Numbered from the stretch's first letter, positions 54,815 through 63,961 are shown. The stretch: DNA of 64,000 nucleotides from SBBG01 sp033717875 (GCA_033717875.1 JADDKJ010000007.1:1-64000); one strand, 5' to 3'. A program made the numbers and translations. The notes: generated by a model from the sequence alone, not told the origin.

Positions 54815-55807
54815 ATGACCCCTGCTGACAAAAAACGCGTGCTGCGTGAGATGCTGTTCGCACGCCGTTTCGAAGAGCGCTGCTACGAAGCCTATGTGGA
54901 GCGCAAGATCGGCGGCTTTCTTCACCTCTATCCCGGCCAGGAGGCCTGCGCCTTCGGCGTGATGGAAGCGGCGCGGCCGGGCCATGACTATGTTATCACC
55001 GGCTACCGCGATCACGTCCACGCCATCAAGTGCGGCGCCGACCCCAAGGCGGTGATGGCCGAACTGTACGGCAAGGAGACCGGCTCCAGCAAGGGCCGCG
55101 GCGGTTCGATGCACATCTTCGACGCGGAACACCGCTTCATGGGTGGCTACGCGCTGGTGGGCGGACCGTTTCCGCTGGCGGCGGGCATCGCCAAGGGCCT
55201 GAAGATGAAGGGCTCGGACGCGATCTCGATCTGCTTCCTCGGCGATGCCGCGAACAATCAGGGCACGTTCCACGAGTCGCTGAACATGGCCAAGGTGTGG
55301 AACCTGCCCGTCCTGTACGTGTGCGAAAACAACCTCTACGGCATCGGCACCCGCATCGACCGCTCCACGGCGGTGATCGACCAGTATAAGCGCGTCAGCG
55401 GCTACGACATTCCCGCCGCGCAGACCGACGGCCAGGATATCGAGAAGGTATACGAGGCGGCCAAAATCGCCGTCGACCATGTCCGTTCCGGCAAAGGCCC
55501 CTACTTCCTCGAGCTGATGACCTACCGCTACCGCGGCCATTCCATGTCCGATTCCAACGCCTACCGTCCCAAGGACGAGGAACGCATGTGGAGCAAGCGC
55601 GATCCCATCATCATGCTGCGCGACCGGCTGGTCGAGGCGAAGCAGATCACGCTGGACGACTACAAGGCGATGGACACCGCCGTGCTCGAAGAGATCGAAA
55701 ACGAGATCATCAAATTCGCCGAAGCATCGCCCGAACCCTCGGTCGATGAATTGGAAAAATATGTATTGGCGGACAACGATCCTTATGTCCGGGGGAGTAA
55801 ACACTAA
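54815..55807 (+). CDS. pdhA: pyruvate dehydrogenase E1 component, alpha subunit
   Basis: E1-alpha decarboxylates pyruvate with TPP. The 330 residues have the TPP/Mg motif FLGDAANNQGTFHESLNMA (about 141-160) and NNLYGIGTR, plus the loop with YRYRGHSMSD (about 240-249) that in eukaryotic E1 holds regulatory serines. It is the heterotetrameric (alpha2beta2) type rather than the single-chain AceE usual in gammaproteobacteria. Its last A is shared with the pdhB ATG. Confidence 0.95.
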   Translation: MTPADKKRVLREMLFARRFEERCYEAYVERKIGGFLHLYPGQEACAFGVMEAARPGHDYVITGYRDHVHAIKCGADPKAVMAELYGKETGSSKGRGGSMHIFDAEHRFMGGYALVGGPFPLAAGIAKGLKMKGSDAISICFLGDAANNQGTFHESLNMAKVWNLPVLYVCENNLYGIGTRIDRSTAVIDQYKRVSGYDIPAAQTDGQDIEKVYEAAKIAVDHVRSGKGPYFLELMTYRYRGHSMSDSNAYRPKDEERMWSKRDPIIMLRDRLVEAKQITLDDYKAMDTAVLEEIENEIIKFAEASPEPSVDELEKYVLADNDPYVRGSKH

Positions 55808-56790
55808 TGGCCGTAATGATGTATTGGGAAGCGATCCGCCGCGCCCAGGATGAGGAGCTGACGCGCGATCCGATGGTGATCGTCATGGGCGAGGACGTCG
55901 GTGTGGCCGGCGGCACCTACAAGGCGACCAAGGGACTGTACGAGAAATACGGCGCCGAGCGCGTCATCGACACCCCGATCTCGGAAAACGGCTTCACGGG
56001 TCTTGGCATCGGCGCCTCCTTCGTCGGCGTGCGGCCGATCATCGAGATCATGTCGGTGAATTTCGCCTGGCTGGCGATGGACCAGATCTTCAACTCCGCC
56101 GCCAAGGTGCGCTACATGTCGGGTGGCCAGCTCGAAGCGCCGGTGGTGATCCGCTCGCCGGGCGGCACCGCTCACCAGCTCGGCGCCCAGCACTCGGCGC
56201 GCATGGAGAAGGTGTTCATGGGCGTGGCCGGACTGCGCGTGGTGACGCCCTCCAATCCGAGGCAAGCCTATGGCCTCATCAAGTCCGCTGTGCGCTGCAA
56301 CGACCCGGTGTTCATCAACGAACACGAGCTGATGTACAACATGAAGGGCGAGGTGCCCGACGAGGAATATTTCCATCCCCTGGAAGGCTCGGAAGTGGCG
56401 CGCCAGGGCCGCGATGTCACGCTGTTCGGCTACAACATCTCGGTGCACTGGTGCTTGGAGGCCGCGGAATTCCTCGCCAGCCATCACGGCATCGACTGCG
56501 AGGTGGTGGATCTGTATTCCCTCAGCCCGCTCGATCGCGCCGGCATCAAGGCCTCGGTGAGCAAGACCCATCGCGCGATCATCGCCGAAGAGGCCGAGGC
56601 CCCGGTCGGCGTGGGCTCGGAAGTGATGGCGATCATCAACGAGGAATGCTTCTTCGAGCTGGACGCCGCGCCGGTGCGCGTGTCCGCGCGGAATGTGCCC
56701 ATCCCCTACAACCACAAGCTGGAAAAGGCCGCCATCCCCGGCGCCAAGGATGTGGTCCATGCCGTGCTGAAGATGTTTGGGAAACAATAA
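55807..56790 (+). CDS. pdhB: pyruvate dehydrogenase E1 component, beta subunit
   Basis: The 327-residue transketolase-like subunit carries MGEDVGVAGGTYKATKGL (about 18-35), TPISENGFTGLGIGAS (about 57), QLGAQHSARMEKVF and VDLYSLSPLD. It pairs with pdhA to form the E1 active site and starts within the pdhA stop (TAATG). Confidence 0.95.
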   Translation: MAVMMYWEAIRRAQDEELTRDPMVIVMGEDVGVAGGTYKATKGLYEKYGAERVIDTPISENGFTGLGIGASFVGVRPIIEIMSVNFAWLAMDQIFNSAAKVRYMSGGQLEAPVVIRSPGGTAHQLGAQHSARMEKVFMGVAGLRVVTPSNPRQAYGLIKSAVRCNDPVFINEHELMYNMKGEVPDEEYFHPLEGSEVARQGRDVTLFGYNISVHWCLEAAEFLASHHGIDCEVVDLYSLSPLDRAGIKASVSKTHRAIIAEEAEAPVGVGSEVMAIINEECFFELDAAPVRVSARNVPIPYNHKLEKAAIPGAKDVVHAVLKMFGKQ

Positions 56791-56794
56791 ACCG

Positions 56795-56865
56795 TAGGGT
56801 GCGCCGTGCGCACCATGCAGCATTGTCGATATTAAGCGACGTTGTGGTGCGCGCGGCGCACTCTG
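56795..56865. repeat. TAGGGTGCG-type palindromic element 1
   Basis: The arms TAGGGTGCGCCGTGCGCACC and GGTGCGCGCGGCGCACTCTG are imperfect complements around a 31-base loop between pdhB and the E2-E3 gene. It is related to the element at 60231-60279. Confidence 0.7.
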
Positions 56866-56900
56866 CGATTTCTTAGATTTAACGCGGAAGTGGATGAAGA

Positions 56901-59900
56901 ATGTCTGGCTCCTACCCCATCAAAATGCCCCAACTCTCGGACACCATGACCGAGGGCGTGATCGTCAGTTGGGAAAAGAACGTCGGTGACAAGGTCGAGC
57001 GCGGCGATATCGTCGCCACCGTCGAGACCGACAAGGCGATCATGGATGTCGAGGTGTTCCGCGACGGTTATCTGTCCGGCCCCATCGTTCCCACGGACAG
57101 CGTCGTGCCGGTAGGCGAGGCGATTGCCTATATCGCCGCTTCCGCCGAAGAAGTAGAGGGCGGCGCAGTGGCGCCTGTCGCCAAGACAGCGGCCGCGGCG
57201 GTACCCGCCCCGGCACCCGAGTCCCATCACGCCCCTGCTAAGACAGCGGCGGCGGAAGGTCCGGCGGGGACGGTCCACACCATCAAAATGCCCCAGCTCT
57301 CCGACACCATGACCGAAGGCATGGTGGTGAGCTGGAGCAAGCAGCCCGGCGACAAGATCGAGCGTGGCGACATCGTCGCGCAGGTCGAAACCGACAAGGC
57401 GATCATGGATGTCGAGGTGTTCCGCGAAGGCTATCTCTCCGGCCCGCTCACCGCGGCGGACAGCATGGTGCCGGTCGGTGGCGCGATGGGCTATCTGGTG
57501 GAGAAGCCGGAGCAGGTGGTTACAGGATCCGCCGTAAGCGCGCCCCAGGCGAAGCCGGCTGCTGCGGCAGGCGGTGGTTTGAAACCCGCCCCCGCAATCC
57601 CCGCCGCGGCAGCTGTGGCCGCCATGGCCTCCGGCGCCGCGCCCGTCTCCCGCCCCGACAACAAGCAGGCCACGCCCTACGCCCGCAAGCTGGCGGGAGC
57701 GCTGCACGTCAACTTGAACAATGTCAGGGGCACCGGTGCCGGCGGAGTGATCGTCGGCGACGACGTGCTGCGCGCGCAGCCGATCGAACGGCCCACCGAG
57801 GTCGCCGCCCAGCCGCCCGCGTATGCCATGCCCGAAATCCAGGTGCCCGGCCATGGCCGGGCCATGAGTTCGATGGAGCGCGCGGTGAGCCAGTCGATGA
57901 CCGCCTCGCTCACCATGCCGACCTTCCACGTCACCATCAACGCCCGTCCCGAGGCGCTGATCAAGGCCGCCAAGAACAAGGCCGTGTCGGTCACCGTGGC
58001 GATCGCCAAGGCCTGCGCGCTGGCGATGAAGAAACACCCCACCATGAACTGGGCCTACCAGCCGGTGGACAAACTGGTCGAGCGCGACTTCGTCGATATC
58101 GGCATGGCCGTGTCGGCCGACGGCGGCGGCTTGGTGGTGCCGGTGCTGCGCGGTTGCGAATCGCGCAGCCTGGAAGAACTGGATGCCGCCTGGAAAGACC
58201 TGGTGGCGCGCGCCCGCGTGCGGCGCCTGAAACCGGAGGAATACGCCAACCCCACCTTCATGGTGTCCAATATGGGCATGTTGGGGGTGAGCTATTTCGA
58301 TGCTATTCCCACGCCCGGCACGGCAGCAATCCTGGCCATCGCCACGGCGGGCGAACAAGGCATGCCGCTCACCGTCACCGCCGACCATCGCGTGGTCAAT
58401 GGCGCGGAGGTGGCCATGTACCTCAATACCTTGAAACAGCATATCGAAAACCCGGAGGAATGGATGGGACCGAGCGGCCCGGCTATCCCCGCAGGCCAGT
58501 GGGACTACGACGTGGTAGTGATCGGCGGCGGGCCGGGCGGCGAGGACTGCGCCCGTGAGCTGGCCGAGCACGGCATCAAGGTGGCGATGATCAACGACGC
58601 GCCTTTCCCCGGTGGCGAGTGCCTGTGGCGCGGCTGCATTCCCTCCAAGGCCTGGCGCGCCGCGGCGGACCGCATCCGCGACCGCGCCCACGACGCCCAC
58701 TTGGGCGTGGAAGGCACCACGCAGCCCACGCTCAACTGGGGGTTGTTGGAAAAGACCCGCCGCAGCGTCCTCGAAACTCGCGGCGAGATGGCGCTCAAGA
58801 CTGACACCGGGGTGAAGATCAAGGTCATCCAGGGCTTTGCGTCTTTCGAGTCCGACCATCGTATCTTTGTCGACACCTCGGGCAACAGCAAAGACCCGCA
58901 CGGCCGCGCGCCGCAGGGTGACGGCTCCAAGGGCGAACGCATCACCTTCGGCGCCGCGGTGATCGCCACCGGCGCCCCGCCCTTCGTGCCGCCCATCCCG
59001 GGCGCCGACAAGGGTCTGGCGAACGGCGGCGTGCTGACCTCCGACACGGTATGGGGCCTGACTGGCCAACCCAAGCGCCTCGGCATCATCGGCGGCGGCG
59101 CGATCGGCCTGGAAATGGCGCAGATCTTCCAGGATTTCGGCACCGAAGTCGTGCTGCTGGAAGGGCGCGACCGCATCCTCGCCGAAGTGGAACCGGAAAT
59201 CGCCAAGAACCTCACCGCCATCCTCAACAACGATCCGCGCCTGACCGTGCACACTTTGGTCAAGATCAAGGAAATCAAAGGTGCGCCCGGCGACATGACG
59301 CTGGTCTATGAAGACGCCCAGGGCGCGGCGCAGTCGCTCAACTGCGATTACGTGCTGATGGCCACCGGCAAGCGCCCGGTGACCGCCCCCCTCAAGCTCG
59401 AAGCCGCTGGCGTGGCGCTGGACGGCTACGCCATCAAGGCCGATGTGCGCTGCCGTACCAGCGTGCCGCACATCTTCGCCGTCGGCGACGTGATCGGCGG
59501 CTACATGCTCGCCCACACCGCCGGCCAGCAGGGCCGCGTGGCCGCCGCCACCCTCCTCGGCGAAGACGCCAAATACGACCAGGACAAGGACTGCGGCGTG
59601 ATCTTCACCCGCCCGCAGGCCGCCTTCGTCGGTTTGTCGGTCGACCAGGCCAAGGCCAAAGGCATCGACGCCGCCGAGGTGAAAATGCCGATGAGCATCG
59701 ACGCCAAGGCCATGATCACCGCCGAGACCCAGGGCATGATCAAGATCGTTGCCGACAAGAAGAGCCACCGCATCATTGGTGTCCACTTCCTTGCCGACCA
59801 CGCCGACACCCTGATCGGCGAAGCGGTGATGATGGTCAGCGGCAGCATGACCCTGGAACAGGTCGCGCACGCCATCCACCCGCATCCCACCCAGACGGAA

Positions 59901-59963
59901 ATGTTTGGCGAAATGGCGCGGCGGTTGCTTTCACGGCTGCGCAGGAGCCAGAAGAAGGGGTAA
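56901..59963 (+). CDS. dihydrolipoamide acetyltransferase (E2) - dihydrolipoamide dehydrogenase (E3) fusion
   Basis: The 1020 residues join two pyruvate dehydrogenase activities. Lipoyl domain 1 (lipoyl Lys45) and 2 (Lys166) are near copies with VETDKAIMDVEVF. An Ala/Pro linker, an E3-binding domain (about 255-292) and the acetyltransferase core with ADHRVVNGAEVA (His495) follow. After a short WDYDVVVIGGGPGGEDCA junction (533-550) comes a flavoprotein with the redox Cys pair in GGECLWRGCIPSK (573/578) and the terminal HPHPTQTEMF. The core motif has Asn499 where Asp is usual in HxxxDG. E2-E3 fusion in one chain is uncommon. It completes the operon with pdhA-pdhB and is followed by a terminator. 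Confidence 0.95.
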   Translation: MSGSYPIKMPQLSDTMTEGVIVSWEKNVGDKVERGDIVATVETDKAIMDVEVFRDGYLSGPIVPTDSVVPVGEAIAYIAASAEEVEGGAVAPVAKTAAAAVPAPAPESHHAPAKTAAAEGPAGTVHTIKMPQLSDTMTEGMVVSWSKQPGDKIERGDIVAQVETDKAIMDVEVFREGYLSGPLTAADSMVPVGGAMGYLVEKPEQVVTGSAVSAPQAKPAAAAGGGLKPAPAIPAAAAVAAMASGAAPVSRPDNKQATPYARKLAGALHVNLNNVRGTGAGGVIVGDDVLRAQPIERPTEVAAQPPAYAMPEIQVPGHGRAMSSMERAVSQSMTASLTMPTFHVTINARPEALIKAAKNKAVSVTVAIAKACALAMKKHPTMNWAYQPVDKLVERDFVDIGMAVSADGGGLVVPVLRGCESRSLEELDAAWKDLVARARVRRLKPEEYANPTFMVSNMGMLGVSYFDAIPTPGTAAILAIATAGEQGMPLTVTADHRVVNGAEVAMYLNTLKQHIENPEEWMGPSGPAIPAGQWDYDVVVIGGGPGGEDCARELAEHGIKVAMINDAPFPGGECLWRGCIPSKAWRAAADRIRDRAHDAHLGVEGTTQPTLNWGLLEKTRRSVLETRGEMALKTDTGVKIKVIQGFASFESDHRIFVDTSGNSKDPHGRAPQGDGSKGERITFGAAVIATGAPPFVPPIPGADKGLANGGVLTSDTVWGLTGQPKRLGIIGGGAIGLEMAQIFQDFGTEVVLLEGRDRILAEVEPEIAKNLTAILNNDPRLTVHTLVKIKEIKGAPGDMTLVYEDAQGAAQSLNCDYVLMATGKRPVTAPLKLEAAGVALDGYAIKADVRCRTSVPHIFAVGDVIGGYMLAHTAGQQGRVAAATLLGEDAKYDQDKDCGVIFTRPQAAFVGLSVDQAKAKGIDAAEVKMPMSIDAKAMITAETQGMIKIVADKKSHRIIGVHFLADHADTLIGEAVMMVSGSMTLEQVAHAIHPHPTQTEMFGEMARRLLSRLRRSQKKG

Positions 59964-59965
59964 TG

Positions 59966-59993
59966 ATCGGGGGCTTCGGCCCCCCGATTTTTT
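59966..59993 (+). terminator. terminator of the pyruvate dehydrogenase operon
   Basis: Stem ATCGGGGGC/GCCCCCGAT with a TTCG tetraloop region and a six-base T run, three bases after the E2-E3 stop. Confidence 0.92.
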
Positions 59994-59995
59994 CA

Positions 59996-60200
59996 GGAAC
60001 CTCTGATGTGTCAGAGCTTCATTTTTTTGAGAACTCAATGGGGCGACGGTCTGCCCTTCCAGCCTTGGATTACACTGCTCGACCAACGCACTCAACTCAG
60101 TCCATGGCATAGCGCTATGGGGTATGGCGGCGGGACTTGTTCGCTTGCTTCTTGACTGGGAATCCCTCGAGTAAAGGCGGTGTACGCGCAGGGTTAATTC
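59996..60200 (-). pseudogene. transposase N-terminus remnant (IS5-like, tentative)
   Basis: On the minus strand a frame reads AMPWTELSALVEQCNPRLEG, resembling the PW-x-x-L-x-A-L-(I/V)-E block near the start of IS5-family transposases. It is then cut off. At its left edge GGAACCTCTGATGTGTCAGAG may be an IS end; a nearly identical string lies at 63206-63226. Confidence 0.35.
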
Positions 60201-60230
60201 CAATTTGCGTTAAAAACGACAATAATTTTG

Positions 60231-60279
60231 TAGGGTGCGTTCCACGCACCAATGGTAATGGTGCGTGGAACGCACCCTA
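60231..60279. repeat. TAGGGTGCG-type palindromic element 2
   Basis: Two perfect 20-base arms (TAGGGTGCGTTCCACGCACC and its complement) surround a nine-base loop. The stretch 60280-60420 beyond it holds no gene I can support; one minus-strand frame ends PWKPIADWLTSDI and may be a decayed gene tail. Confidence 0.85.
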
Positions 60280-60420
60280 CGATCGATTTCACTTTATTAT
60301 TGCGAAATGGAATAAGGTTTTTTTCAAATGTCGCTGGTGAGCCAGTCGGCGATGGGTTTCCAGGGGCCAAGCTGGGTCTGCTCGGCGGATTGGTTCTCCT
60401 TTTAGGGGAAGGCATTCACC

Positions 60421-61278
60421 TCAAGGCTTGATGCCATCAGGAGCGCCGGCCCTCAGCACCAGCTCGACCCGCCGTCGTAGGCGTTGCGCCTCGGCGGCAT
60501 CGCCGCTGAGCTCGGCGTGACGCGCCTGCGCCAGCAGCCAGGCCAGCAGCGGCCGGTTCCAGCCCTGGTTCGATGCCGTCTCCACGGCCAGCGCCATCAC
60601 TGCCGGATGCGCCTGCCCGGCGCGGAACCACACGCCGGCCGCCACCAGGCGTGCCAGCGGGTCGGCGATCGCCGAAAGCGTGTCCGTATCGCCGCTGGTC
60701 ATTGTCCCGCCCTCCAACAGGCGTTCGGCAGCGGCACGGTGTTGTGGTGGCAGCAGGGCCACGTCCTGCGGCCGCAGCCGACCTGTCAGATAGTCGGCAT
60801 AGGCACGCGCGGGCGTGGCGGCGTCCGCCCGCAGCGCTTCGAACGCGGCGCAGTCTTCCAACACCAGGCTGGCGACGCGCGTGGCGCAGCGCAGCAACTC
60901 GGCACGCGCCATCAGGTTGATATCGCCGGTGCGCGCGATTTCGCGGCGCATGCGATCGAACTCCAGAACCTCCACTCGTGTGTCGCCTTTAAAGTAGGCG
61001 GTTATGGTGCTTTCCGAGGCGCCTTTGGCGTTCATCTGCCAATCCGGCGGCGGTGGGCGGCTGGCGCAAGCGCCCATCAGCGCGGCAAGCCCGACCGCCG
61101 CAAGCGCCTTGAGGGCACTTCTAAAAATTCGCTGAAGCCGCGATGGCGGCGTTGGAAATGCGCTCAAAATGCTCATGTACTCCGTGTACACTCCGCTTTT
61201 TCGCACATTTCCGCCTTGCCCTCGCGTCTTGATCGAATTTTTAGAAGTGCCCTTGAGATAGCGCGGCGCGATCGTCAT
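60421..61278 (-). CDS. lipoprotein of the Mla-like operon, with in-frame MITE insertion
   Basis: The 285-residue product starts at the ATG at 61278, overlapping the MlaD-like stop. Without the MITE the N-terminus would read MTIAPRYLKALAAVGLAAL then MGAC: a standard lipoprotein signal with Cys at about residue 23. The 140-bp element plus its four-base duplication adds exactly 48 codons after residue 8, so the frame survives but the lipobox moves to about residue 71. An ATG inside the MITE (61176) would give a shorter leader (MSILSAFPTPPSRLQRIFR before the hydrophobic stretch). The rest is a helical domain. Context suggests a lipid-transport accessory. Confidence 0.8.
   Translation of the reverse strand: MTIAPRYLKGTSKNSIKTRGQGGNVRKSGVYTEYMSILSAFPTPPSRLQRIFRSALKALAAVGLAALMGACASRPPPPDWQMNAKGASESTITAYFKGDTRVEVLEFDRMRREIARTGDINLMARAELLRCATRVASLVLEDCAAFEALRADAATPARAYADYLTGRLRPQDVALLPPQHRAAAERLLEGGTMTSGDTDTLSAIADPLARLVAAGVWFRAGQAHPAVMALAVETASNQGWNRPLLAWLLAQARHAELSGDAAEAQRLRRRVELVLRAGAPDGIKP
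61113..61252. mobile_element. MITE copy 3, 140 bp, inside a lipoprotein gene
   Basis: Ends GGGCACTTCTAAAAAT/ATTTTTAGAAGTGCCC are flanked by an exact TTGA duplication (61109-61112 and 61253-61256). It is nearly identical to the copies at 18168 and 32720. Confidence 0.95.
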
Positions 61279-62237
61279 GGCAGCTTGATCTCCGTGTCCC
61301 GCGCGAAAGGCCACTTGCGGTTGATCTCGTTGACCAAGTGCTCCACCTTGCGCAGGCTGCTCTCCACCTCCGCGCGCAGCGCCGTCAGATCGACCGTGCT
61401 CTCGCGGATGTTGGACGCGATCGCCTCGGCATCCACCAGCACGGCATCCACCTTCTTCAGGCTGGCGCGGGCGTCGCTTAGTAAGGCATTGAGCTGCACC
61501 ACGGTGGCACGGGTCTCAGGCATCACGCCTTGGTCGCCAAACACCTGAAGGTCGGCCTTTGCGACCAGCGTATTCACCCGAGCCAACAGTGCGTTTGTGC
61601 GGTCCATCAGGATGACCACCTTGCGGGCGTCGGCCTCGTTTCCCATGAGTGCGCCGAGTGCCCCCTGCCGGCCCTTGAGCTTGTCAGTCACGACCTTCAC
61701 ATTGGCCAGACTGGTATTGATAGCCGAATCGGCCGCGGTCATTGCTTGCAAGTTGCCGAGCAGGTTGCGCGCCTCGTTCAGCAGACGCTGAATATCGGCC
61801 GTGGGGTCGCCGACGAGTACTTTGCTTTCAGCGCCATCGGGCAGTGGCGGGTCCGTCAACACGCCGCTGTAGGCCCGGATCCGCGTATCGCCCAACAGGC
61901 TGCGTTCCATGACGAAGATGCTCGACTGCCGTAGCCAGTGCGCGTCCTTTTTCGGCACATCGATCACGATGCGGGCATTGCCCTCGGGCGAAAGCTCGAT
62001 GCGGCTCACTCGGCCGAGCGGGAAGCCGGAAAACGTCATATCCATGCCGACCGCCACGCCCTCCGAATCATCCGCGAGCAACACCACTTGCTGGGTACGC
62101 TCGAACACGCCGCACGCGTAGAGTAAGTAAGCCACCGACACGCTAATCAACAAACCCACCAGCAGCATCAGCAGCAGCGCCTTGAACTCAAGCCGTGGTG
62201 CTTTTGAGAGAGTCTCGCGCGTGTCTTCCATGGTCAT
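61275..62237 (-). CDS. MlaD/MCE-domain protein
   Basis: The 320-residue periplasmic protein has one N-terminal membrane helix (about 22-43), a single MCE domain (VVLLADDSEGVAVGMDMTFSG then PLGRVSRIELSPEG, about 50-90), and a long helical C-terminus (about 140-310) that would form a tunnel. It carries phospholipids between membranes with the MlaE permease. The stop is coupled to the lipoprotein start. Confidence 0.9.
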   Translation of the reverse strand: MTMEDTRETLSKAPRLEFKALLLMLLVGLLISVSVAYLLYACGVFERTQQVVLLADDSEGVAVGMDMTFSGFPLGRVSRIELSPEGNARIVIDVPKKDAHWLRQSSIFVMERSLLGDTRIRAYSGVLTDPPLPDGAESKVLVGDPTADIQRLLNEARNLLGNLQAMTAADSAINTSLANVKVVTDKLKGRQGALGALMGNEADARKVVILMDRTNALLARVNTLVAKADLQVFGDQGVMPETRATVVQLNALLSDARASLKKVDAVLVDAEAIASNIRESTVDLTALRAEVESSLRKVEHLVNEINRKWPFARDTEIKLP

Positions 62238-62242
62238 GACGG

Positions 62243-63013
62243 TCAGTAGTAGTTACCCACGAGCGAGGCAACCTCGATCAGCAGGATCAGCAGAAACATA
62301 CGTATCAGACCCTGCAGTTCGGGCAGGGACTGCGGCTTGTGCGGCGGCGGGTCAAACAGGCTTGAAACCGCCGGGATGAGCGACACAGCCAGACTGAAGG
62401 CCGCCGTTTTCAGGACAAAGATGAGCGACACGGCGGGGGTAAACACGTGACCGACCTTGCGTGTATATGTGGCAAACGCCGAAAGCGTCAACCCGTGCAC
62501 AATCAGATACGCCAATACCAGCGAAATCACGCAGCTTACGGTGGCCAACGTCACCACCGCAAACATTCCCGCCAGAGTCCGCGGTACCAATTCGGTCACG
62601 AGCGGCTCGACGCCGCGCCGACGCTGGGCGTCGAATTCACCCCGCTGGCGCAGCTCGCTCACCTCGACCCCGCCCGGCACGGTGGAGCGTACCGCGACGA
62701 ACAGCGCGGCCGTCAGCGGAATCAGCTCCAACACCAGCACGCGGACCACCATCTCCAGCGCATACTGCGACAGGCCATAACTCGCGGCCGTGACCACCAC
62801 GATTCGGATTATCACGAGACTGGTCAAGGCCGCCAGTACCGTGAACCAAGGGAGCAGTGGCGCCGTGCCTAGATAAATATGGCGTGCCAAGCCCGCCCGG
62901 TACTCGCGCCGATAGCTCGACGGCGACAGCACCAGGGCCAGCAGCAGCGCCCCCGTGTGCAGCCAACGGTTGGCGGCGCCCGGCCGATCCTGCGGTGAAG
63001 TCGTGGGACTCAT
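62243..63013 (-). CDS. MlaE-type ABC permease
   Basis: The 256-residue inner-membrane protein has about five to six hydrophobic segments and the MlaE-family order, including the ELRQRGEFDAQRRRGVEPLVTELVPRTLAG loop (split; about 120-150) and the C-terminal LLILLIEVASLVGNYY. It is the first gene of the operon. No mlaF-type ATPase gene lies beside it: upstream is a divergent lytic transglycosylase. Confidence 0.88.
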   Translation of the reverse strand: MSPTTSPQDRPGAANRWLHTGALLLALVLSPSSYRREYRAGLARHIYLGTAPLLPWFTVLAALTSLVIIRIVVVTAASYGLSQYALEMVVRVLVLELIPLTAALFVAVRSTVPGGVEVSELRQRGEFDAQRRRGVEPLVTELVPRTLAGMFAVVTLATVSCVISLVLAYLIVHGLTLSAFATYTRKVGHVFTPAVSLIFVLKTAAFSLAVSLIPAVSSLFDPPPHKPQSLPELQGLIRMFLLILLIEVASLVGNYY

Positions 63014-63336
63014 TAAATCATGATAGCGGTTTGGAGACGCCTTGCGCCAGCGTCAAAATGCGCCGACGATCGGCGCCCGATTCGGCGGTTCTCGGAGGAA
63101 TATCCTTTCAGCGTTTTGTGGACAGTAGAGCTACGGCATCGGCTTCAAACTAAAGGTATAATCTTCTGGAGTCGAAATATAAGGGTAGGAATGGAGTGGC
63201 GTATAGGAACCTCTGATGTGTCGGAGGTTCCGGGGGCACAGAGATGCGCCGGCATGGTTTGCCAATTTCTGTGACCCCGCTCATAGAATATTTGGCGAAT
63301 AGGGCGCAAAATGACAACAACGTCGAGGATTGCCGC
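63014..63336. other. divergent spacer with an IS-end-like palindrome
   Basis: No gene is seen. The palindrome GGAACCTC/GAGGTTCC (63206-63231) shares AGGAACCTCTGATGTGTC with 59996-60014 and may be a solitary insertion-sequence end. Promoters for mlaE and the transglycosylase must lie here; GGTATAAT near 63156 is a possible plus-strand -10. Confidence 0.5.
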
Positions 63337-63948
63337 ATGACAGCCAGACTCACACTGCTGATCATCATGCTTGTTGCCTGGGCACTGCCTGCACGGGCGG
63401 ATCTCTACGCCTTTACCGACGAGAACGGCGTGCTCAACATCACTAATGTGCCGAGCTACGACACCCGCTACAAGCTGATCCACAAGGAGCCGAAGAGTGC
63501 GCCGCGCCAGAATTATTCCACCGGGTCATTGCGCTCGATGCGCACCGCGAAAAAGCCGCCGGGGCTGGATGGCATCGTTAGTCAGGCGGCACAGACCTAC
63601 CAGGTCGATCCGGCGTTGGTGCATGCCGTGATCCATGCCGAATCCGGTTTCAACCCACAGGCCCTTTCACCCAAAGGGGCGTCCGGGCTGATGCAGCTCA
63701 TGCCCGATACCGCGCGCCGCTATGGGGTGCGGGATATCTTCGACCCTGCCGAGAACATCAATGGCGGGGTGCGCTACCTGCGCGATCTGCTGAAAATGTT
63801 CGGCCAGAACAAGCGCCTGGCGGTGGCCGCTTATAACGCCGGCGAGAACGCGGTGCTGCGTTTCGGCGGCATTCCTCCCTACCCGGAAACCACCCACTAC
63901 GTCAGCCGGGTGCTGAGCCTGCATAGTCGGTATAGGCGCAGCGGTTGA
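63337..63948 (+). CDS. soluble lytic murein transglycosylase-like protein
   Basis: The 203-residue exported protein has a signal peptide ([15 protein letters not shown]), then a DUF4124-like segment ([18 protein letters not shown]). A C-terminal SLT domain carries the catalytic Glu in [20 protein letters not shown] (about 110) followed by [10 protein letters not shown] and [11 protein letters not shown]. It cleaves peptidoglycan. The ATG at 63337 starts the signal peptide; the longer frame upstream is not needed. Confidence 0.92.
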   Translation: MTARLTLLIIMLVAWALPARADLYAFTDENGVLNITNVPSYDTRYKLIHKEPKSAPRQNYSTGSLRSMRTAKKPPGLDGIVSQAAQTYQVDPALVHAVIHAESGFNPQALSPKGASGLMQLMPDTARRYGVRDIFDPAENINGGVRYLRDLLKMFGQNKRLAVAAYNAGENAVLRFGGIPPYPETTHYVSRVLSLHSRYRRSG

Positions 63949-63961
63949 CGGCGATTATCCT

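Noticed and set aside
56832..59885. 1017-codon frame antisense to the E2-E3 fusion
   Set aside because: Shadow produced by GC-rich codon bias; His/Gly/Arg-rich composition and no motif, while the plus-strand protein is certain.
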